Assembly (NCBI RefSeq): GCF_003711515.1
Contig: NW_021167080.1
Span: 2,818,896-2,882,895, forward strand
Direction of reading: 5' to 3'
Length of the DNA stretch: 64,000 nt
Origin: Sodiomyces alkalinus F11
Taxonomy: Eukaryota > Ascomycota > Sordariomycetes > Glomerellales > Plectosphaerellaceae
Each line of letters begins with the position of its first letter. Position 1 is the first letter of the stretch. This document shows, one piece after another, positions 56,728 through 64,000 of the stretch. The translations under genes were made by a program, and so were the position numbers. A model generated the notes under the pieces. The model saw only the letters and a list, made by a program, of their open reading frames with translations. It had not been told where the DNA came from and did no database searches.

Positions 56728-58026
56728 TTAGGTGGGTTTGGCAGTGGTAGTGGCATAGACAGGGTTCCCGTCGTCGTCAAAGCGCGCCCACTGGAAAAAA
56801 GAGCAGCTCTCTTCTCCCGGCACGTTCCCGGCGTGACACATCCAGAAATATTTCCCAAAATTCTCCTTCTTCCTCTGTACGACGCGGAGAACGCATGGGA
56901 TACCGCATTCGCACCTCGGCGTGTGGCGCGGGTGCATGCTCGCCCGGTAGTCCCGGTACGTGATGTTGATGCGCCGATTGCCCGAGACAGGGTGCGGGTC
57001 GACAGACTGGGCAGGCGAGATGCAGTGCTTCCACTCCTCCTGCATCTCCGCGTGCATGACGAGGAGCGAGTTGTGTGGCAGATGAATCGCGATTTGACCC
57101 CCCGCGTCCGGGTCCTCGGGTGCTGCTTTGTAGCTGTCGACGTCCCTGGGGATGATCCTTCGGACGCGGAACTCCCGCGCCACGCCGAGCGAGATGGAGC
57201 CGATGACGGCGCGCGGCCCGAGGTAGGTCATCTGGTCGCTGTGCCATCCCACGCTCTCTCGCGGTCCGTTGTAGCAGTTGACGAACGCGGCGTTGGGTAC
57301 CCAGGGTCCCGGTGCCTGGTGTTTGAGTTTCCTGCCGCCGGGGTACCGGGTCTTGATCCTGTTTTGTATCTCACGGTTCACGGCTTCCTGCACCTTGGGC
57401 TTGACTTTTGTTAGCTGCGGTGTGAGGCGGCGGACATCGGATAGTCTGGCGCCGTTGTAAAGGTAGTCTGCCTTCTGGGTCATCATTTCTTCGTAGCTTT
57501 CCACGTAGAAGCCTGATGTGTGCGGACTGGACACCACGTTGTCAAAGAGTTTGAAGGTATGCTTCCCGAACGATTTGGCCTCCTCCAATAATTCCTGAAG
57601 AAGATCGTTGGCTTCTTGAGGGGGAAGAAAGTCGTGAATGATAGTGCAGGGAGTATGCCCTGCCACATCTGCGGGATCATAGAGGTGCAGAGTCGCCCCT
57701 TTCCTCGCCAGGGGCTTTTTCCTCTGAGGCTGGGAGACTCCGACATTGTGTTCCTGGCAGACCGTCGCAAAATGTTTCAGGGAGATCTGGGCGCCCATGG
57801 CTCCGCGGGGCTTCTTGACACGATCTGACGACTTGAGGGCGAGTGAAGTCTCGTGCACTGAGCCTTCATGCGCCAGAAGAGATTCGAGGAGGGCCTCCTG
57901 ATCAACATCAGGGTGCAAAGATGACAGCAGAGCAAGCTTCACCTCGGTTGGTTCATCGTCATCATAAAGGCCGCTATCCGCTTGCGGACTCGACTTCCTT
58001 TTTCTGCGCAGTAGAAACGAATCCAT
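56728..58026 (-). CDS. AlkB-type 2-oxoglutarate/Fe(II) dioxygenase with CUE and GRF zinc-finger domains
   Basis: A single exon of 432 residues. The N-terminal ~25-65 is CUE-like (KLALLSSLHPDVDQEALLESL). The dioxygenase core has iron ligands H262-x-D264 (WHSDQ) and H334 (EWKHCI), and the RxNxTxR motif R352-I-N-I-T-Y-R358 for 2-oxoglutarate and substrate. The segment PNAAFVNCYNGPRESVGWHSD is typical of ALKBH2/3-like enzymes. The C-terminal GRF finger (about 371-424) uses C372, C374 or C378, C397 and C408 (CECGIPC, WMCHAG, CSFFQWARFDDDGNP). Inferred role: oxidative demethylation of alkylated nucleic acid, with CUE for ubiquitin binding and GRF for nucleic-acid binding; damage repair is likely but the substrate is unproven. 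Divergent from PEX7. Confidence 0.92.
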   Translation of the reverse strand: MDSFLLRRKRKSSPQADSGLYDDDEPTEVKLALLSSLHPDVDQEALLESLLAHEGSVHETSLALKSSDRVKKPRGAMGAQISLKHFATVCQEHNVGVSQPQRKKPLARKGATLHLYDPADVAGHTPCTIIHDFLPPQEANDLLQELLEEAKSFGKHTFKLFDNVVSSPHTSGFYVESYEEMMTQKADYLYNGARLSDVRRLTPQLTKVKPKVQEAVNREIQNRIKTRYPGGRKLKHQAPGPWVPNAAFVNCYNGPRESVGWHSDQMTYLGPRAVIGSISLGVAREFRVRRIIPRDVDSYKAAPEDPDAGGQIAIHLPHNSLLVMHAEMQEEWKHCISPAQSVDPHPVSGNRRINITYRDYRASMHPRHTPRCECGIPCVLRVVQRKKENFGKYFWMCHAGNVPGEESCSFFQWARFDDDGNPVYATTTAKPT

Positions 58027-58580
58027 GGCTGCGTTACGTTGAAGAGGCCATAAGTCGTCGGTTCGTATCGAAAGGGGGAAATTTCGTTTCTATATTTTGT
58101 ATGGCAAGCTTCGGCTGAGGCGACAAACGAATCCTGCCCGGGACCTCTGAGCTTCGATGCCAAACAACAATGAAGGTGAAAGGCGGGTTTTGGTGGGAGG
58201 CGGATGAGTGAATACCTGATTATTACCTCAATTACTTCGCAATACCAAGCGATATCACGCGAGGCAGGCGCGTAGTCACGTGACAACTTGCAACCCATAG
58301 CCCTGTCCCTCCCACAAAGTAATTACACTACAGCGGACAAGGTGCTGAATGTCGCGGGGGGCGGCCGGACAGCGGGGCAGTGGGGGGGCATCGGCTGCCG
58401 AGGTCCGCTCGGAACTTCGCCAGTGACACTGTGACATCACAGGCCAGAAGCCGTGGGTCCCCGGTACCAACAACAGCTTTTGAGATCCCTGCGAGCCCTC
58501 TTAGTGACTATCACCACCTCGACCAACCCAGTGCCTGCCTCCTTGCACGAACAAGCTCGACGGCTGCCAGTAGCGCGACC
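58027..58580. promoter_or_regulatory. Divergent promoter region AlkB-like / PEX7
   Basis: 554 nt between the two start codons. It has the words caattacttcgcaa (58227-58240) and aagtaattacact (58317-58329) near the centre. Bidirectional promoter function is inferred from layout. Confidence 0.5.
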
Positions 58581-59891
58581 ATGTCGATGCTAGAGTTCCG
58601 TACCCAGGGCTACAATCCCTACGCCGTCAAATACTCCCCCTACCACGACTCCCGCATCGCAGTCGCCTCGTCCGCGAACTTTGGCATCGTCGGCAATGGC
58701 CGCGTCTTTGCTTTAAACCTCACCTCGCGCGGTATCGAGGTTGAGCAAACGTAAGTATGAAGAAACGACTATATGCGAAATACCTCTCTTTCCCCTCTGG
58801 CCGCCCCCCTCCCCTCTTGTTGACCTCTATCCATGTAGCTTCGACACCAACGATGCGCAGTACGACCTCGCCTGGTCCGAAATCAACGAAAACCAACTCA
58901 TAGTCGCATGCGGCGATGGCTCCATCAAACTTTTCGACATTGGCGTGAAGGACTTCCCCGTAATGAACTTTCACGAACACAAGAGGGAAACCTTTTCCGT
59001 ATGCTGGAGTCCCATCACGAAAGACACATTCATCTCGAGTTCATGGGATGGCTCTGTAAAACTCGTACGTCGCTGCCGTGCCATCCTTTCCGTGTCACAG
59101 GACGCACCCTCCCCTCACCCTTCCTATATACCTCTTGGGTCAACTTCGAAAGTGCAAAAACTAACTCGCGAGCGCATCGTCGCAACCTATCCATCCAGTG
59201 GTCCCCCACACGACAGCACTCCCTCCGCACCCTCCCCATAGGTTCCTGCACCTACAGCACCGCCTTCCAACCCTCCAACCCGTCCATCGTCTCCGCCGTC
59301 TCCTCCGACTCCCAAATCCGCATCTTCGACCTCCGCACCCCGGCCTCGGCGAAATACCACCTCACCACCATGATCCCCGTCCACGGCGGCCCCGCCACCG
59401 CCTCCTCCGCCGCCCCCCTGCCCCAGGGACTGCCCCCCTCCCAGCCCGCCGAGGTCCTCACCCACGACTGGAACAAGTACCGCGACACCGTCATCGCCAC
59501 CGGCGGCGTCGACCGCGTCATCCGCACCTTCGACATCCGCAACCCGGCCGCCGGGCCCCTCTCCGTCCTCCCGGGCCACGACTACGCCGTCCGCCGCCTC
59601 GTCTGGAGCCCCCACGCCTCCAACGTCCTGCTCAGCGCCAGCTACGACATGACCGTGCGCTTGTGGGACGACCCGGGCGCCGCTTTGCCGGACGCTGCGG
59701 CGGCGGCGGCGACGCCTGGCCATCCCGTCCCGCCGGCCGTGGGGCGCCAGCTGGGCGTCATGAACCGCCATACAGAGTTCGCCACAGGCGTGGATTGGTG
59801 TTTGTTTGGCGCTGGCGGCTGGGTTGCCAGCGTGGGGTGGGACGAAAGGGTGTTCTTGTGGGACGCGAACATGCTATTGCAGGGACCATGA
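58581..59891 (+). CDS. PEX7: Pex7, PTS2 receptor for peroxisomal matrix import
   Basis: Exons 58581-58750, 58839-59064 and 59199-59891; introns of 88 and 134 nt; 362 residues. Opening MSMLEFRTQGYNPYAVKYSP is the conserved Pex7 N-terminus. WD repeats follow: QYDLAWSEINENQLIVACGD, RETFSVCWSPITKDTFISSS, SCTYSTAFQPSNPSIVSAVS, RDTVIATGGVDRVIRTFDIR, AVRRLVWSPHASNVLLSAS and a final TEFATGVDWCLFG/WDERVFLWD blade. Known role: cytosolic receptor that binds the N-terminal PTS2 signal and docks with Pex20/Pex13/Pex14 in filamentous fungi. Two low-complexity loops (PATASSAAPLPQGLPPSQ and an Ala run before TPGHPVPP) are inserted between blades. Convergent with MSS116. Confidence 0.95.
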
Positions 59892-60387
59892 TGGACGAGA
59901 GAAGAGAAGACAGACGGGGCCGCCGTTCGGGAGAGTCTTTTCTTCCTGCCCACTTGGCCTAGGCTGGCGTCCAAAAGGAGTTCAGAATGCGGGGACGAAG
60001 AGAGCGGCTACGCATCAGAAAACCTGGCGTTTTTTTCCTGGGTATATATATCCATCCATGTTTTGGTCCGGTCTCTGGAGATCATACTATAAATACAGAA
60101 TTTTGTTACACATATATATGTACAGTGGAATCCGCCACTCATCATCCATCTCCCTACCCTCGAAAAGTGTCTACCTCGAGGTCTCGAATAAGCTGTTGTC
60201 CCAGAGAGGTAAAATCCGAAATAAACGTTCCCTGTGACTCCGTCCCACCGTACGCCGTGGTGCCATCTATGGTACATATGAATGAAGGGGGATAGTGCGG
60301 CGGTATCAGTGAGGTAGATAGCCACAAACCGAGCGGATTTGCAAGCCAGGTATTAAGCCCACTGCCAAACATCTCTCTCACCATCGT
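59892..60387. other. Intergenic, convergent 3' regions
   Basis: 496 nt between the PEX7 and MSS116 stop codons, with an AT-rich patch including acatatatatgtac (60110-60123). Nothing else seen. Confidence 0.5.
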
Positions 60388-62484
60388 CTAGAAGCTCGTT
60401 TCTTGGTAACGATCGCGTTTCCTGTCGCCCCGGTCACCCCGGTCACCTCTGTCGCCCCTGTAGCTCCTGTCACCCCGATCACCCCGATCACCCCTGTAGC
60501 TCTTGTAGGCTCTGTCTCCGCCCCCACGGCTCTCCGAAGAAAGCGAGGCAAAGGGGTCCCGGGACCGATGAGAGTCCCTGCCACCAAAGCTCCGATCATC
60601 ATCGCGACCGAAACGGGAACCTGAACGGCGTCGGTCTCCATCCCTGTTTCCACTGCCGAAATCGTCGTTTCCGAAGTTAAGTCCCGTGACTTTGCCCAAG
60701 CCTAGTTTCTGAGCGAGGTTCGACGCCATGCGCGGTGTCCCCTCCAATCCCATACCGTCAACGAACCACTCCCGCAACTCATTGACGCGGTCTTGGGCGT
60801 TTGACCTGTTGACGCGGGCGAAGAGAGACATGTATGCAGCGCCCAGGCTGCTTTTGGGTACGCCCTTGAGTACGTCCATGGTGGTGTTGACGATCTGGAG
60901 GCGCTCGGCGGGATCGGTGGCGAGCTCGGCCGCGGCCGACTCAATTTCGCGGTTGGGTACGATGGGAAGCCCGCGAAGCTCAGACCGGCAGATGGGAATG
61001 TCCACCTCGCTGAGGATGAGCCATCCTTGGCCGGTCTTGTCTTGGCGACCGGTACGTCCGAGCCTGTGGATGTATTGCTCACGATCGGGGGGAGCACCGA
61101 CTTGGATGACATGGCTGACATTGGGGAAGTCCATTCCTCTCGCGGTGACGTCGGAAGAGAACAAGATGCCGGACTTCATGGTACGGAATTTGTCCGACGC
61201 TTTGCTGCGCTGTGCTTGGCTCAACTTGGAGTGAATCATGAGAGCCGGGACGCCACATGTTGATCTGAAGCCATCATGATATGTTTCGGAAACGAGATCG
61301 ACTAATGCCACGGAGGGGAGGAAGACCATGGCCTTAAACGGCATCGCGCCCGGCTGCTGAGCGCTCTCTACTTCCTTCCCAATCACTTCGAACAGAGCCG
61401 GGAGCACGTTGCCCCAGCTGCGGCACGGCACGATGTGCTGCTGGACCTTCTCGTGGGTTGGCGTATCCCCCTGCGAAATGGTCTGGATGAAGTCGAAGTT
61501 GTCGGCCCGTACCCACTGCCGGGCGAGCTGAATGACATCCTTGGGAATGGTGGCCGAGAAGAGCAAGGTCTGCCGGGGCTTCTCCCGAACATCGGGCAGC
61601 TTGTTCACGATTTCCTCGAGCTCACCCCGGAAGCCGACGTCGAGCATCCGGTCGGCTTCGTCGAGGACGATGGCAGCCAGGTTCGGGGCGCGAATGCCGC
61701 TGCGGGGGTCCTCGAGGAGGTCATTCAACCGACCAGGGGTGGCGACGAGCAAGTGGCAACCCTGTCTCCTCGTCTTTTCAAGCATGCGGGACTTCTGTGT
61801 ACCACCCACCGCCCTCTGCACGACCAGGCCGGTGCCTGCCACCAGCTTCTCAGCCTCGGCGGCGATCTGCTCGGCAAGTTCGCGTGTCGGAGACAGGACA
61901 ATGCCACGGATGTCATCGGCGCGGGCGTTGTAGCGTGCATTCCTGGTGCCAAGCGACGGGTCTTCTTGTAGCATCCTCTGCAGCACAGGCACAAGGAAAC
62001 CAAGGGTCTTTCCGGTGCCAGTCTTTGCCTGAGCGACTCTAGGACGGGGTGTTAGGACTAGACGTCGAGGAGCAGGGGCAAGAGGGTACACAATAGAGAG
62101 AGCGGGACGTCGGTGAACTTACAAATCTGTTCCGTTCAATGCCGGTACGATAGTCTTGGATTGAACATCGGATAAGGCCTCATAGCCCATGCCGTGGGTG
62201 ATAGACTTGACCAGGTTGGGGTGCACACCCAGCGCAGGCAATTCATCGAAGCGGGTAGGATGAGAGGGAGCAACGTCCTCAATAGGCTGTTCCGAAGCAG
62301 AAGCTTCGGCAGTTTCAGAGTGCCATCGGACAAAAAGATTGCTCAACTTTATTGTTGTTGTCTGCAGTGTAGGCCTGGAGGACCGGGTGGTGGAAGTAAG
62401 GAGGGAGAGGTTTTGACGGGCGAGGAGAGGAGCAGCTGTCGCGACGCGCAAGTGAGCGCATCGCTTTAGACTCTGCCTGAACAT
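60388..62484 (-). CDS. MSS116: Mitochondrial DEAD-box RNA helicase, Mss116 type
   Basis: Exons 62484-62123 and 62038-60388; an 84-nt intron (GTAAGT...TAG); 670 residues. The N-terminal ~50 residues are basic, Ser/Thr-rich and free of acidic residues (MFRQSLKRCAHLRVATAAPL), a clear mitochondrial presequence. Helicase motifs: Q motif near FDELPALGVHPNLVK, I AKTGTGKT (about 125-132), Ia PTRELAEQI, Ib TPGRL, II DEAD (about 247-250), III SAT, V ARGMDF and VI HRLGRTGR. A Mss116-like C-terminal extension follows (LGAAYMSLFARVNRSNAQDR), then a basic tail of repeated RGD/SYRGDRGDRGDR units. Known role: ATP-dependent chaperone for group I/II intron splicing and mitochondrial RNA processing. Confidence 0.93.
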
Positions 62485-63370
62485 AATCGACTCGGTAATA
62501 AGACGAATTAGATGAATGTTAAACGGGACAAGAAAAGCGTAAACGATGGGAAACGAGAGTCCAGGAGGAAAGGTAAAGAGATGGAATAGTAGGTATGTAG
62601 TAGTGATGATGGATGGGGATGATGAGGAAGGGGGTGAGAAGGACGATCGTCTTCAGGCAAAGTTTCCCATGTCAATAGGAGATAACGATTTTTTCCATCC
62701 TTATCGGAACAAGATTGGTTCCACTTTTCCCTCCTCGAGCCCCAGTCATGTTCCAATGTGACGAAAAAAGGGTCTTCACGGTAATTAGGTACCTTAATTA
62801 CTAAGGTACGTATCCATACTGTATCCATGTACCCAGCAGGTACGCGACGACACGGTCCTCCAGTAATTATCTCCGTATTCGTACAGTAAGTGTCGAAAAG
62901 GACCCGAAGCGCTCTGCACGCTGTTACTTTCTAAAGTGGTTTGATACTTTTGCTAGGCAATTGTGCATACGGTGTAATTATATCCGTCCTTCCCAAGAAA
63001 CAGGAACCTACTCCATAATTACACCTCACGAGCAAGGCGACTCGACTCGTCTCGACTAACCGTGATAGGCCGTGGCAAGAAGGAGTGAACGGACCAAAAA
63101 GAAAAAAACGGAAAAGAAAAAGAAAAAGAAGTGGGAAAAAGGAGGGAAGAGGTCTATTACATGACGCATGCTCGTGAGGTACGTTTTTATGTCTGTCTAA
63201 GGTATCCAGACTCCATGCTATCCCAAAGGTCCATCCTACCACGGATTATTACGAAACGAAATCTGTCCGCGGCAACACGAATAAGAAAAGAAAAAAAAGA
63301 GAAGAAAAAAAGAGAAAAAAAAGGAGAAAAAAAAAAGAGAGAGGGAGACGGCAAGGCCCAAGTCCACAAG
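62485..63370. other. Intergenic with hairpin and A/G tract
   Basis: 886 nt. It contains the GTACCTTA/TAAGGTAC hairpin at 62789-62809, the word ttatctccgtattcgtac (62866-62883), and an A/G-rich tract (63287-63350) next to the stop codon of the downstream minus-strand gene. No gene supported. Confidence 0.5.
62789..62809. repeat. Perfect 8-bp hairpin GTACCTTA / TAAGGTAC
   Basis: Arms 62789-62796 and 62802-62809 with a 5-nt loop (attac). Same word family as the hairpins in the 38-39 kb desert. Confidence 0.75.
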
Positions 63371-63957
63371 TCATTGCCTCTTCATTCCCGTTAAAGCCAA
63401 CCCCTCCGCAACGCCGTCCGTCAAGCCCGCCGTAAAACCTTCCACCACCCAAGTAACCCCATCCGCAAGGACCTGTCCGACTCTTCCGTCCCCCATGCTG
63501 CATACGGTACCCGTCACCCGTATGCCCTGACTACCGAGCGCATTGGCGAACCCCACGCCCGCGCTCACGACGTTCGCCGAGATCTTATACTCCCGCTCCG
63601 TCCGCGCGACCAGGCGAAGGAGAAGAACAATATACGGCAGCGCCAGGTGCGCGAGAATGAACATATGAATCACCAACGTCTGTACCAGGCGGTGGAGAAG
63701 AGACTTGGGCTGCCTCCCCTGATCCGGGCTTGGCCTGGGGTATCCATGTGGTGAACCGAGGGACTCATCGGCGTCGGTGAAGAGACGAAAGGGCGTCGAC
63801 CTGCGCAGTCGGCCCAGCTCCTGTTCGGTGAGGTCTTCGGGGAGGGCTTTCATGATGTATTCGACACCGTCGAGGAAGGTCTTTCGCTCGAATGCGGCGC
63901 CTGAACGGGCTATCGGCTGTCTGGCTGTTTCTTGCGATACGGATATTAGATAGAGGC
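63371..63957 (-). CDS. Partial membrane protein gene, 5' end beyond window
   Basis: The final exon runs from an inferred acceptor (catag/GCCTC, first base 63957) to the TGA at 63371, about 196 residues in phase with one base from an upstream exon outside or at the window edge; a TGA lies in the same frame just upstream, so an intron is needed. Readable sequence: GLYLISVSQETARQPIARSG, AAFERKTFLDGVEYIMKALP, then a hydrophobic segment LVQTLVIHMFILAHLALPYI and a Gly/Val-rich tail (VSAGVGFANALGSQGIRV, GRVGQVLADGVTWVVEGFTA). It looks like a fungal membrane protein of unknown function. An ATG at 63853 could start a shorter product but would cut the conserved-looking FLDGVEY region. Confidence 0.6.
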
Positions 63958-64000
63958 CTATGTTGTTGAAGGGTGGTCAGCAACGGAGCCTGTCTTCTCC

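Noticed and set aside
1..64000. A dedicated multi-gene system (secondary-metabolite, defence or toxin cluster)
   Set aside because: No polyketide or peptide synthetase, P450 group, NLR or similar core gene is present; the genes are mostly unlinked housekeeping functions.

Overview
This 64 kb window is nuclear DNA of a filamentous ascomycete (Pezizomycotina, most likely a Sordariomycete). The evidence is the set of genes with 1-5 short introns (mostly 69-99 nt, GTRNGN...YAG), GC-rich exons, pyrimidine-rich promoters, fungus-specific protein families, and intergenic DNA full of short words such as GTACTTCGTA, TACGGAGTA and GGTACCTAGGTACC. There are no bacterial features, CRISPR arrays, rRNA genes or recognisable tRNA genes. 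Genes were built by hand by joining open frames at splice sites that keep the frame. Every multi-exon model given closes exactly in frame.

Layout. 1-7.86 kb is a gene desert. 7.9-17.8 kb holds CDC73 (Paf1 complex, -), ENP1/bystin (40S biogenesis, -), HGH1 (eEF2 folding, +, divergent from ENP1) and a very long CSC1/PHM7-type channel protein (-). 20.4-24.6 kb holds a CYSTM tail protein (-), RIB7 (riboflavin pathway, +) and ribokinase (+). 24.97-30.8 kb holds a fungus-specific protein with a C-terminal Trp-rich tail (-), an FTS/AKTIP-like inactive E2 with a 30-residue polyglutamine run (-), and a CCDC124/Lso2-like ribosome-associated protein (-). 30.8-40.3 kb is a second desert with short hairpins, a possible solo LTR, a G20 run and a C34 run. 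40.3-42.4 kb is a six-exon MFS transporter (+). 46.4-49.7 kb is a Zn2Cys6 regulator of the UaY/PCO-1 type (+). 50.4-53.7 kb holds a SigF-like NTF2-fold protein (-) and a single-pass membrane protein (+). 53.7-55.3 kb is AT-rich and contains a complete 606-bp MITE-like element with ~60-bp terminal inverted repeats and an exact 8-bp target duplication. 55.3-62.5 kb is gene-dense: a tandem GFA-domain protein (+), a CUE-AlkB-GRF dioxygenase (-), PEX7 (+) and the mitochondrial DEAD-box helicase MSS116 (-). The window ends inside a partial membrane-protein gene (-).

Most genes are housekeeping: transcription elongation, ribosome biogenesis and translation, peroxisomal import, mitochondrial RNA, riboflavin and ribose metabolism. 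I see no secondary-metabolite or other dedicated multi-gene cluster. The most notable new items are the MITE-like element at 54,376-54,981, a fungus-specific gene where a 69-nt intron decides whether an in-frame TAG is read, an Lso2-sized short product predicted by intron retention in the CCDC124-like gene, and the dispersed hairpin vocabulary of the deserts.
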